Below, piece by piece: positions 1 through 6,415 of a stretch of 10,047 nucleotides of DNA. The notes beneath the pieces were generated by a model that made no database searches, was not told where the DNA came from, and was given only the letters and a program-made list of their open reading frames with translations. Every line of letters starts with the position of its first letter. Positions within the stretch are counted from its first letter, which is position 1. Origin of the DNA: an uncultured Eubacteriales bacterium. Its GTDB lineage: Bacteria; Bacillota; Clostridia; Christensenellales; Aristaeellaceae. The translations under genes and the position numbers were made by a program. The DNA is taken from positions 1 to 10,047 of the forward strand of contig USCW01000046.1 in NCBI GenBank assembly GCA_900553315.1, in the 5' to 3' direction.

Positions 1-308
1 AGATTCATGGCGCTGCCGCAGACTACGGCGGCGAGTTTGTGCAAAGCGTGATGAAGATCGTTGAGCGGGCCGTTGTGGCGGCAAAGCGTGAGAACGTGAT
101 CGGCGACACGCACCATGAGGAGGGCGCGGTGGCGGGCGCGGCCCGCGAGGCGCTCTCGCAGGTCACGACCAAGGCGCTGGGCCTGAGCGTGGGCGGCAAG
201 ATCGGCGTGGCACGCCACGGCGAGCATGTGGCGGTGGCGGTCTTCTTCGGTATTGGGTTGGTGCATCTCAACGAGGTGTGCATCGGCATGGGGCATCGCG
301 TGATTTGA
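1..308 (+). CDS. HutP-family protein, 5' end missing
   Basis: The reading frame is open to the left edge (first full codon at base 3) and ends with TGA at 306-308, so about 101 C-terminal residues are visible. The visible start is IHGAAADYGGEF; the GTG at 39 lies inside this conserved stretch and is not the true start. The pattern GGEFVQSVMKIVERAVVAAKR, then HHEEGAVAGAAREAL, KALGLSVGGKIGVAR and a C-terminal GIGLVHLNEVCIGMGHRVI is that of the HutP-like proteins common in Clostridia. Bacillus subtilis HutP is an RNA-binding antiterminator activated by L-histidine and a divalent metal. No hut genes are visible here, and by a from-memory alignment the metal-binding histidines are glycines, so histidine sensing is doubtful. 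It sits 24 nt before cmk and is probably cotranscribed with it. Family assignment is fairly sure; function is unknown. Confidence 0.8.
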   Translation, partial: IHGAAADYGGEFVQSVMKIVERAVVAAKRENVIGDTHHEEGAVAGAAREALSQVTTKALGLSVGGKIGVARHGEHVAVAVFFGIGLVHLNEVCIGMGHRVI

Positions 309-332
309 TGAAAGAGAAAGAGGGAACGATTT

Positions 333-1004
333 ATGCCGTTGACGATTGCGCTGGACGGGCCTGTTGGCGCGGGAAAATCCACAGTGGCGGATGAAACGGC
401 CCGGCGGCTGGGCATTCTGCACCTGGACACGGGGGCAATGTATCGCGCCATGGGTCTGTGGGCGCTGAAGCAGGGCGTGGACATCGCGGATGAACAGGCT
501 GTGACAGAGCTGGCGGCGCATACGCGGATTACGGTGCGCTATGCGGAAGGAATGCAGCATACACTGGTGGAGAATCAGGACGTGTCCGGGAGTATCCGCA
601 CGCCTGAGGTGAGCATGGCGGCCTCCACGGTGGCGAGATATGCGGGCGTGCGCAAGGCCATGGTTGCGCTTCAGCAGAAGCTGGCCGCAGAGCAGCCTAT
701 GTTGGTGGACGGCCGGGATATTGGCATCCGCGTGCTGCCCAACGCAACGCTCAAGGTGTTCCTCACCGCCTCGGCGGAGGAGCGGGCACGCCGGCGCTTT
801 CTGGAATTGCAGAAAAAGGGCCTGACGGATACCTATGACGAGGTGCTGGCAGAGCTGAAAAAGCGCGACGATCAGGATATGCACCGGGCAGTCGATCCCC
901 TGCAGGTGGCTCCCGGCGCACGGGTGCTGGACTCCACAGAATTGGACATGGGGCAGGTCGTGGATACCATGGTGGCATGGGCGAAGGAGGCGGAACAGGC
1001 GTGA
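333..1004 (+). CDS. cmk: Cytidylate kinase
   Basis: Cytosolic CMP/dCMP kinase: ATP + (d)CMP gives ADP + (d)CDP, feeding CTP for RNA and phospholipid synthesis and dCTP for DNA. The 223-residue length is normal for the family. The Walker A loop GPVGAGKST is at residues 9-17, followed by the DTGAMYRA segment. The CMP-binding DGRDIG is at 126-131, and an arginine-rich lid (EERARRRFLEL) follows. The ATG at 333 is preceded by a purine-rich AGAGGGA Shine-Dalgarno. The stop TGA overlaps the GTG start of the acyltransferase gene, so the two are translationally coupled. Linkage of cmk with plsC and ispH-rpsA is usual in Clostridia. Identification is secure. Confidence 0.97.
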   Translation: MPLTIALDGPVGAGKSTVADETARRLGILHLDTGAMYRAMGLWALKQGVDIADEQAVTELAAHTRITVRYAEGMQHTLVENQDVSGSIRTPEVSMAASTVARYAGVRKAMVALQQKLAAEQPMLVDGRDIGIRVLPNATLKVFLTASAEERARRRFLELQKKGLTDTYDEVLAELKKRDDQDMHRAVDPLQVAPGARVLDSTELDMGQVVDTMVAWAKEAEQA

Positions 1005-1639
1005 GCGAAGCGACGCAGCAGCCAAAGAAAAAGCGGCGCTGGACGATCACTTATGTGATTGCGCGCGTGCTGGCCTATATCGTGTTCCACACCATCTGCC
1101 CGGTGCGCATTCATCATATGGAGCGGTTCAACCGGGCCGCACCGTTTCTGGTGATCGGCAATCATAATTCGTGGCTGGATCCCATCGCCATGTGCTATAG
1201 GATTCATGGACAGCAGCTGCGGTTCCTTGGCAAAAAGGAACTGGTGAAAACGAAGATTGGCAAGCTGATTCTGGATGATCTGGGCATCATTGCGGTGGAT
1301 CGGCATAACTCGGATATGGAAGCTCTGCGCAGTTGTCTCCGCGTGCTGAAGGACGGACAGTCGCTGGGTATCTTTCCGGAGGGAACAAGGCACCACGAGG
1401 GTGTGATGCAGCAGATCGAAAGCGGCATTGCCATGATCGCCATGCGCAGCAAGGCGCCGGTGATCCCGGTGTACTTTGACAGCAAGATTCGACCCTTCCA
1501 TTTGACGCATATGTATGTAGGAAAGGATATTGTCTACGACGATTTGCTGGAGCAAGGCATCAACAGGGAGACCTGCGAGCTGTTCCTGCAGCGGGTGCGG
1601 GATACCTACGCGGGGATGGTCGCGGCACCGGAAAAGTAA
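1001..1639 (+). CDS. plsC: 1-acyl-sn-glycerol-3-phosphate acyltransferase family protein
   Basis: Membrane-associated acyltransferase that probably acylates lysophosphatidic acid to phosphatidic acid in phospholipid synthesis. The GTG at 1001 is chosen because AAGGAGG at 984-990 sits 10 nt upstream, and the codon forms a GTGA overlap with the cmk stop. An upstream ATG at 977 has no comparable site and would add eight Gly-rich residues. The product has 212 residues. The catalytic H(x4)D is HNSWLD at 55-60, the LPLAT motif II region is VDR at 99-101, the glycerophosphate-binding FPEGTR is at 125-130, and APVIPVY follows at 152-158. A basic patch (KKKRR, 9-13) then a hydrophobic stretch (about 19-33) fits membrane association. 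Substrate preference cannot be told from sequence, since other acyltransferases share these motifs. Confidence 0.93.
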   Translation: MSEATQQPKKKRRWTITYVIARVLAYIVFHTICPVRIHHMERFNRAAPFLVIGNHNSWLDPIAMCYRIHGQQLRFLGKKELVKTKIGKLILDDLGIIAVDRHNSDMEALRSCLRVLKDGQSLGIFPEGTRHHEGVMQQIESGIAMIAMRSKAPVIPVYFDSKIRPFHLTHMYVGKDIVYDDLLEQGINRETCELFLQRVRDTYAGMVAAPEK

Positions 1640-1771
1640 CCGCGAAATAACCTGCCGCCCATGCAATGGGCATTGGTAGAAAAATTTGAAAAAAGTTTTC
1701 GAAACTGGCAGGAAATAGAACGTCGATGACGAAAAAGCTCTAATCAGAGCATTTGCGAAAGGATGCTTGCC
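1640..1771 (+). promoter_or_regulatory. Leader region before ispH-rpsA with three inverted repeats
   Basis: This is a 132-nt gap with lower GC than its surroundings. It holds three short inverted repeats: GCCCAT/ATGGGC (1657-1671, 3-nt loop), AGTTT/AAACT (1694-1706, 3-nt centre) and GCTCT/AGAGC (1737-1750, 4-nt loop). The last ends 6 nt before the GAAAGGA Shine-Dalgarno at 1757-1763. No T-run follows the first hairpin, so it is not a good terminator. A TTGAAA at 1686-1691 could be a -35 box, but I see no matching -10 at normal spacing. Whether this is a promoter/leader or simply an operon spacer is undecided. Confidence 0.4.
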
Positions 1772-3775
1772 ATGGCCTATGAAATTGCGGCTCATGCGGG
1801 GTTCTGCATGGGGGTGCGCCGGGCGGTGGAGGAGGCGCTCCGCGTCGCGCAGGAGGGAATTCCGTCCTGCACGCTGGGGGAGCTGATCCATAACCCGGAA
1901 GTCGTGGAGATGCTGCGGGAACGCGGCATTCCACCCATTGAGACCCCGGCGCAGGCAGACGGACGGCAGGTGCTCATCCGCAGCCACGGCGTGTCGCCGC
2001 AGGTGCTGGCGGAGCTGGATGCTGCGGGCGCGAGGGTGAAGGATTTGACCTGTCCCTTCGTGGAAAAGCTGCATCGCATTGTCGCCGCTGAGTCAGGCGC
2101 GGAGTGTCCGGTCATCCTGATCGGTGAAAAGGCGCATCCCGAGGTGCAGGGCACGGCGGGGTGGGCCAAGGGTCCGGTTTACGTGCTGTCGGAGGAAAGC
2201 GAGATCGACGCGCTGCCACCGATGGAGACGGCGCTGGTCGTTGCGCAGACCACGTTCCCGCCGGCAAAGTGGGAGCGGCTGACGGCGTATCTGGCGCGGA
2301 AGATTCCGGGCGTGAAGCTGCGTCCCACCATCTGCTCGGCTACCCAGATCAGGCAGACCGAGGCGGAGGAGCTGGCGCGGCGGGCCGATGCGATGATCGT
2401 GGTCGGCGGCAGGCACAGCGCCAATACCCGCAAGCTGTACGATACGTGCAGAAGGCTGTGCGAAAAAACCATTTTGGTAGAGCGCGCGGCGGAAATACCG
2501 CCTGGCTTTGCAAATATATATTCCGATTTCATAGGAATAACCGCTGGCGCGTCTACGCCGGATGGGTCACTTAAGGAGGTTGTCACACGCATGATCGACA
2601 AGGAACAACAGGTTGCCACCAACCAGGAGGACGCTCAGAACAGCTTTATGGCTGAAGTGGACGCCACGCTGGTTCGAATCCGCCCCGGTCAGACTGTGAC
2701 CGGCACCGTGGTGCAGGTGACGGATGACGAAGTGTACGTGAACATTGGCTACAAGGCTGATGGCATCATCAAGCGCACCGAGCTTACTCAGCAGGACGCG
2801 AAAGTAGGCGACGAGCTGGAGGTTGAGGTCGTCAAGGTAAACGACGGCGAGGGTAATGTGGTGCTGTCTCAGCGCAACATCGTCAACCGCAAGGCCTGGG
2901 ACGCGCTTATGACCAAGTACGAGGCTGGCGAGTATGTCGATGGCGTTGGCAAGGAGGCCGTCAAGGGCGGCCTGATCGCCGATGTGGAAGGCGTGCGCGC
3001 ATTTGTGCCTGCGTCTCAGCTGTCTCAGCGTTATGTTGAGAAGATCGCCGACTTCGTTGGCAAGGATCTGAAGCTGAAGATCATCGAGGTCGATAAGCAG
3101 AAGAAGCGTATCGTGGCCAGCCGCAAGGCCGTTATGGCTGAGGAAGCCGCTGCGAAGAAGAAGGAAGCTTGGGAGAATCTGCAGGAGGGCGAGATCATCC
3201 ATGGTATCGTCCGTCGCCTGACCGACTTCGGCGCGTTCGTTGATGTTGGCGGCGTGGATGGTCTGGTGCACATCACCGACCTGAGCTGGGGCCGTATCAA
3301 GCATCCCAGCGAGGTTGTGCAGCCCAACCAGGAGATCGATGTGAAGGTGCTGGGCTTGGATCGTGAGCGCGAGCGCATTCAGCTGGGCTACAAGCAGCTG
3401 CAGCCCCGTCCCTGGGATACCGCCGTTGAGAAGTATCCCGAGGGCTCCATCGTGGAGGGCAAGGTTGTCCGCATTACTGACTTCGGCGCGTTTGTGGAGC
3501 TGGAGCCCGGTCTGGACGGCCTGGTGCATATTTCTCAGTGCGCACTGAACCGCGTGGCGAAGGTCGAGGACGCCGTGCAGGTGGGTCAGACCGTTCGCGT
3601 GAAGGTGCTGAGCGTTGATCCCGAGAAGAAGCGCATCAGCCTGAGCATCCGTCAGGTGCTGGAGGACGAGGCCTTCAATTACGAGACCGAGATCCCCGGC
3701 GGTGCGGAGTTCGAGATGGTGGCTGGCGACGACATGCCCGCTGACGAGGCGGCGCAGGAGCCCGCTCAGGAGTAA
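1772..3775 (+). CDS. ispH-rpsA: IspH (HMBPP reductase) fused to 30S ribosomal protein S1
   Basis: The 667-residue fusion starts at ATG 1772, placed 8 nt after GAAAGGA; an ATG at 1763 overlaps that site. Residues 1-273 are IspH, the [4Fe-4S] enzyme reducing HMBPP to IPP and DMAPP in the MEP pathway. The cluster cysteines are C12 (HAGFCMGVRRAV), C94 (DLTCPF) and C188 (TICSATQIRQ). Active-site residues H40, H72, H122 and E124 (AHPEVQGT) are present, as are the TTF motif, SANTRKL and GITAGAST. Residues from about 274 form an S1 protein with four S1 RNA-binding repeats (about 301-368, 382-450, 469-543, 554-630), the last two with the typical TDFGAFV and GLDGLVHIS cores. An acidic tail follows. S1 helps mRNA bind the 30S subunit. 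This fusion is known in Clostridia. There is no frameshift. An internal start at 2591 may also give free S1. A strong terminator follows. Confidence 0.96.
   Translation: MAYEIAAHAGFCMGVRRAVEEALRVAQEGIPSCTLGELIHNPEVVEMLRERGIPPIETPAQADGRQVLIRSHGVSPQVLAELDAAGARVKDLTCPFVEKLHRIVAAESGAECPVILIGEKAHPEVQGTAGWAKGPVYVLSEESEIDALPPMETALVVAQTTFPPAKWERLTAYLARKIPGVKLRPTICSATQIRQTEAEELARRADAMIVVGGRHSANTRKLYDTCRRLCEKTILVERAAEIPPGFANIYSDFIGITAGASTPDGSLKEVVTRMIDKEQQVATNQEDAQNSFMAEVDATLVRIRPGQTVTGTVVQVTDDEVYVNIGYKADGIIKRTELTQQDAKVGDELEVEVVKVNDGEGNVVLSQRNIVNRKAWDALMTKYEAGEYVDGVGKEAVKGGLIADVEGVRAFVPASQLSQRYVEKIADFVGKDLKLKIIEVDKQKKRIVASRKAVMAEEAAAKKKEAWENLQEGEIIHGIVRRLTDFGAFVDVGGVDGLVHITDLSWGRIKHPSEVVQPNQEIDVKVLGLDRERERIQLGYKQLQPRPWDTAVEKYPEGSIVEGKVVRITDFGAFVELEPGLDGLVHISQCALNRVAKVEDAVQVGQTVRVKVLSVDPEKKRISLSIRQVLEDEAFNYETEIPGGAEFEMVAGDDMPADEAAQEPAQE
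2571..2593 (+). promoter_or_regulatory. Internal Shine-Dalgarno and ATG at the IspH/S1 junction
   Basis: The stretch TAAGGAGGT (2572-2580) is an almost complete complement of the 16S rRNA 3' end. It is followed 10 nt later by ATG (2591-2593), in frame with the fusion. Initiation there would give a 394-residue S1 starting MIDKEQQ, with the boundary falling where IspH homology stops. The site is stronger than the one at the annotated start of the gene. The surrounding codons (TCA CTT AAG) and the ATA-rich stretch before it are unlike the rest of IspH. Its function as a second start is inferred; long spacing is the main weakness. Confidence 0.5.
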
Positions 3776-3790
3776 GGCATAAGCATTGCC

Positions 3791-3833
3791 GAGAGGCAAG
3801 TTGGGGAGGCTCCCTGACTTGCCTCTCTTTTTT
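3791..3833 (+). terminator. Rho-independent terminator after ispH-rpsA
   Basis: A perfect 10-bp stem, GAGAGGCAAG (3791-3800) with CTTGCCTCTC (3818-3827), is followed directly by six T (3828-3833). The 17-nt loop can form a further GGGA/TCCC helix. It lies 15 nt after the S1 stop codon and closes the cmk, plsC, ispH-rpsA unit. It is the clearest terminator in the window. Confidence 0.93.
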
Positions 3834-3859
3834 CAGTATTGTGGAAAAGGATGAGGTAC

Positions 3860-4492
3860 ATGAGCCGCTGTATCATTGTGCTGCCCCTGTATGCGGGTGA
3901 AGCGCCGGAGCTGGTGCGGAAGCAGCCGGGAGATCTGCTGCTTTGCGCGGACGCGGGCTATGCCCGGGCCGTGGCGGCGGGGCTGAAGCCGGACGGTGTG
4001 ATTGGGGACTTTGACTCTATGCCGCGGGAAACGGTGCGGGATTGCCCGATGCTGACGCTGCCGACGCATAAGGACGATACGGATACGGCACGCTGCATGG
4101 AGGTGGGCCGCGAACGGGGCTGTCGGGAATTCCTGCTGGCGGGCGGTATCGGCGGACGGCTGGATCACACGCTGACGAACATTCAACTGCTGTATGATGC
4201 GGCGCTGCGCGGGGAAGAGGCGGTGCTGCTGGGCGGCTGCAATGAGGCACGGATGCTCATGCCGGGGGCGCATCGGCTGCCGCGTCATGAGGGATGGAAG
4301 CTGTCGCTGCTGGCGTACACGCCGGAGGTGACGGGCTTGACCCTGCGGGGTGTGGAATATCCGCTGACGGATTACACGCTGGTGAACCATACGTCGCTGG
4401 GAGTCAGCAACGAGTGGACGGCAGACTTTGCGGAGGTCTCCTTCACCGAGGGAGCGCTGCTGGCGATATACGCGAAGGACGCGCTCGCTTAA
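3860..4492 (+). CDS. thiN: Thiamine pyrophosphokinase (thiamine diphosphokinase)
   Basis: Cytosolic enzyme that transfers pyrophosphate from ATP to thiamine, giving thiamine diphosphate for salvage. The ATG at 3860 is chosen because AAAAGGA (3845-3851) lies 8 nt upstream; ATG 3851 overlaps that site, and a TTG at 3839 lies too close to the terminator. The 210-residue product is of normal length. Family motifs are ADAGYARA (30-37), GDFDS (49-53), KDDTD (71-75) and GGIGGRLDH (95-103), with the smaller C-terminal thiamine-binding domain ending VNHTSLGVSNEW...EGALLAIYA. The usual third motif KDxTD(x)E has Ala where many homologues have Glu near residue 77. No TPP riboswitch fits in the 26 nt between terminator and start. 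The gene is not obviously linked by function to its neighbours. Confidence 0.94.
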   Translation: MSRCIIVLPLYAGEAPELVRKQPGDLLLCADAGYARAVAAGLKPDGVIGDFDSMPRETVRDCPMLTLPTHKDDTDTARCMEVGRERGCREFLLAGGIGGRLDHTLTNIQLLYDAALRGEEAVLLGGCNEARMLMPGAHRLPRHEGWKLSLLAYTPEVTGLTLRGVEYPLTDYTLVNHTSLGVSNEWTADFAEVSFTEGALLAIYAKDALA

Positions 4493-4529
4493 CAGATGTT
4501 CCGAAAATGTGGAAGAATGTATTTTCCTG

Positions 4530-4558
4530 TTGAGAGATGGCGTTTTTTCTGCTACAAT
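4530..4558 (+). promoter_or_regulatory. Sigma-A-type promoter for purC
   Basis: A -35 box TTGAGA (4530-4535) and a -10 box TACAAT (4553-4558) are separated by exactly 17 nt. A TG at 4550-4551 makes an extended -10. Transcription would start near 4565, leaving about 25 nt before the purC start. That leaves no room for a purine riboswitch in the mRNA. The spacer holds a run of six T. Confidence 0.85.
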
Positions 4559-4590
4559 GGACGTTAATTCCATGGATCAAGGGAGAGAAA

Positions 4591-5328
4591 ATGATGTTGA
4601 CGCCGGGTAAGCTGCTGACCGAGGGCAAGGGCAAGCGCGTATACGCAACGGAGGACCCTGACAAGGCGATCGTCTATTTCAAGGATGAGGCGATGGCCTA
4701 TCACGGACTCAAGCGCGGAAGAATCTTTGGTAAGGGCGAGATCAACAACGCCATTTGCAAGCATATTTTCGAGCTGCTGGCGGCGCAGGGGGTGGAAAGC
4801 CACTTCCTTGAACAGTTGGACGCACGTCAGGCGCTGGTGAAGCGGGTGGAGATCATCCCGGTGGCCATCAAGGTACGCAACATTGTGGCGGGCTCCCTGT
4901 CCCGCCGGATTGCCATGCCGGAGGGCACCAAGCTGGCCAATACGGTGGTGGAGTTCGTGCTGAAGAACAGCGACGCGGAAGACCCGCTGGTGAACTTTAC
5001 CCATATCACGGCCATGGGATTGGCCACCCAAGCGGAGCTGGAAGAAATGAATCGCATCGCCCTGCAGGTGAACGACATCCTGTCCCGTTATATGAAGGAG
5101 ATCAATATTGAATTGATCGACTTCAAGCTGGAGTTCGGACGGTACAAGGGGCGGGTGCTGCTGGCGGACGAGATCACCCCGGACACCTGTCGGTTCTGGG
5201 ATTCCCGTACCCATGAGCCGCTGGACATCGACCGCTTCCGCCGCGATCTTGGCAATGTGGAGCAGGCCTATCAGGAGGTGCTGCACCGCATGATGGGGCT
5301 GGAGGAAGAGGAACCGCAACTGCTGTAA
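4591..5328 (+). CDS. purC: Phosphoribosylaminoimidazole-succinocarboxamide (SAICAR) synthase
   Basis: Joins aspartate to CAIR with ATP to form SAICAR in de novo purine synthesis. The frame is open back to 4537, but that ATG lies inside the promoter. ATG 4591 or the adjacent ATG 4594 follows AAGGGAGAG (4579-4587); the second has the better spacing, so the start is uncertain by one codon. The product has 245 residues, normal for bacteria. Motifs: EGKGKRVY (11-18) in the ATP-binding lobe, FKDEAMAYHGLKRG, RVEIIPVAIKVRNIVAGSLSRR (read as a 22-residue block split around IKVRN), DFKLEFG (177-183) and DEITPDTCRFWD (193-204). It stands away from other pur genes here and is probably cotranscribed with the secreted-protein gene 9 nt downstream. 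Confidence 0.96.
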   Translation: MMLTPGKLLTEGKGKRVYATEDPDKAIVYFKDEAMAYHGLKRGRIFGKGEINNAICKHIFELLAAQGVESHFLEQLDARQALVKRVEIIPVAIKVRNIVAGSLSRRIAMPEGTKLANTVVEFVLKNSDAEDPLVNFTHITAMGLATQAELEEMNRIALQVNDILSRYMKEINIELIDFKLEFGRYKGRVLLADEITPDTCRFWDSRTHEPLDIDRFRRDLGNVEQAYQEVLHRMMGLEEEEPQLL

Positions 5329-5337
5329 GGAGAGTAT

Positions 5338-6261
5338 ATGAAAAGATTGTTGGCGGCGCTTTTGTGTCTGCTGATGCTGGCAGGGAGCGCGTTGGCGGAG
5401 GGGGAGTTCCCTGAGCTGAACGACGCGGGCTTCTATGACGGCGGCGAGTTTGTTTACACGGACGCGGAGACGGGCGTGTGGCGCTATTGCAGCGATACGT
5501 TGAAGGTAGAAATTTACCGCCGCACCTCGACCGATCCCAAGCGCATCTGGTATGAGGCGGAGGTATGGAGCACGGAGGACAACGCCTTCGCCATGCTGCC
5601 GTGGGACGAAGAAAACCGCATGACCAGCCAGAGCTGGCCCTACAAGATTGCCCGAAAGCATGGTACGGTGCTGGCGGTGAACAGCGACTTTGCCCATCTG
5701 CGGCTCAAGCAGAAGAAGCGCGCGGGGATTCTGCTGCGGCAGGGGAAGATTCTTTCCAGCAAGACGCTGGCGAAGAACAAGGGCAATTTCCCGAATTTGG
5801 ATACGATGGCGCTGTACCCTGACGGCAATATGGAGGTCTATTACTCTGACGAAAAGACCGCCGAGGAATATCAGGAGATGGGTGCGTCGGATGTGCTGGC
5901 CTTCGGGCCGCTGTTGATCCGCGACGGGGAATTGAACACTGCAGGCTTGAAAAAATACGGCACCAGCAATGCGCCGCGGACGGCAGTAGGCATGGTGGAG
6001 AAGGGCCATTATTTCGTCATGATGCTGGAGGGCCGCCACACGGGAAGCAAGGGCGGGCCGGTGTCCTTCCTTGCGGAAAAAATGCTGGAAAAGGGCTGCC
6101 AACTGGCCTTTAATCTGGACGGCGGACAGTCCTCGACGATCGTGTTCATGGGTGAGCAGATCTGCACCATCGGCGGCACGACGGGCAAGAACGCCAGCGC
6201 ACGGCGCACGGCGGAAATTCTCGGCATCGGCGCCTCCGGACTGGTACCGGGAAACGATTGA
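5338..6261 (+). CDS. Secreted phosphodiester glycosidase (NAGPA-domain) family protein
   Basis: The 307-residue product begins with a clear signal peptide: KR, then a Leu/Ala core and GSALA with likely cleavage after residue 20. There is no lipobox cysteine, so it is probably released or wall-associated. The rest matches the phosphodiester glycosidase / NAGPA-type domain: VNSDF (114-118), an APRTAVG segment with R214, and NLDGGQSST (D261 to T267) near the C-terminus, followed by a TTG.NASARRTAEILGI ending. In animals this domain uncovers mannose-6-phosphate tags. In bacteria related proteins act on exopolysaccharide or cell-wall phosphodiesters, but the substrate here is unknown. The Shine-Dalgarno TAAGGAG (5326-5332) overlaps the purC stop, so the two genes are one transcript. 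No terminator is visible after it. Confidence 0.85.
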   Translation: MKRLLAALLCLLMLAGSALAEGEFPELNDAGFYDGGEFVYTDAETGVWRYCSDTLKVEIYRRTSTDPKRIWYEAEVWSTEDNAFAMLPWDEENRMTSQSWPYKIARKHGTVLAVNSDFAHLRLKQKKRAGILLRQGKILSSKTLAKNKGNFPNLDTMALYPDGNMEVYYSDEKTAEEYQEMGASDVLAFGPLLIRDGELNTAGLKKYGTSNAPRTAVGMVEKGHYFVMMLEGRHTGSKGGPVSFLAEKMLEKGCQLAFNLDGGQSSTIVFMGEQICTIGGTTGKNASARRTAEILGIGASGLVPGND

Positions 6262-6314
6262 GAAAAAAGTTGACCGAACGGGCTTATTTTCGCGTCTCAG
6301 GGCCGCTGGGATGC

Positions 6315-6343
6315 TTGCATCTGAAAAAGAAGTATGTTAAAAT
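6315..6343 (+). promoter_or_regulatory. Promoter for tig (extended -10 type)
   Basis: The -10 box TAAAAT (6338-6343) has an upstream TG at 6335-6336, making an extended -10 TGTTAAAAT. A weak -35, TTGCAT (6315-6320), stands 17 nt before it and matches the consensus only in TTG. Transcription would start near 6350, leaving a leader of about 65 nt. Confidence 0.7.
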
Positions 6344-6355
6344 ATCGGGTAGTGT

Positions 6356-6394
6356 GTTCTGCAAGGGCAGAACCATGACGGGCGTTACTGCCCT
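6356..6394 (+). promoter_or_regulatory. Leader of tig with two competing hairpins
   Basis: GTTCTGC (6356-6362) pairs with GCAGAAC (6367-6373) around a 4-nt loop. AGGGCAG (6364-6370) can instead pair with CTGCCCT (6388-6394). The two 7-bp helices share bases 6367-6370, so only one can form at a time. No T-run follows, and the second helix ends 9 nt before the GGAGG of tig. A regulatory role is only a suggestion. Confidence 0.35.
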
Positions 6395-6415
6395 AAAGAA
6401 TGCGGAGGGACATCC

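Noticed and set aside
1657..1680. Terminator after plsC
   Set aside because: The hairpin has only 6 bp and is followed by ATTGGTAGAAAAA, with no T-run on the + strand.
872..2074. 400-residue antisense ORF across cmk, plsC and the start of ispH
   Set aside because: It lies opposite genes with clear family motifs, crosses their intergenic gap, and has a composition typical of reverse-strand shadow frames in GC-rich genes. No ribosome site or family motif was recognised.
2508..2540. Internal promoter in the AT-rich end of ispH, using TATATT at 2517-2522
   Set aside because: No acceptable -35 box at 16-18 nt spacing on either candidate -10; the AT-richness is reported instead as part of the codon anomaly.
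2567..3799. 410-residue antisense ORF opposite the S1 repeats
   Set aside because: Stop codons are rare on this strand because the S1 sense codons avoid their complements. It shows Leu/His-rich low-complexity sequence and no recognisable domain.
4537..4590. Upstream ATG giving purC 18 more residues
   Set aside because: It falls between the -35 and -10 boxes of the purC promoter, so it would not be in the mRNA.
4493..4590. Purine riboswitch or PurR box upstream of purC
   Set aside because: The predicted leader is only about 25 nt, too short for an aptamer, and I could not see a convincing pair of Pur boxes.
4564..6102. 512-residue antisense ORF opposite purC and the secreted protein gene
   Set aside because: It is a shadow frame rich in His, Arg and Gln, covering two well-supported genes.
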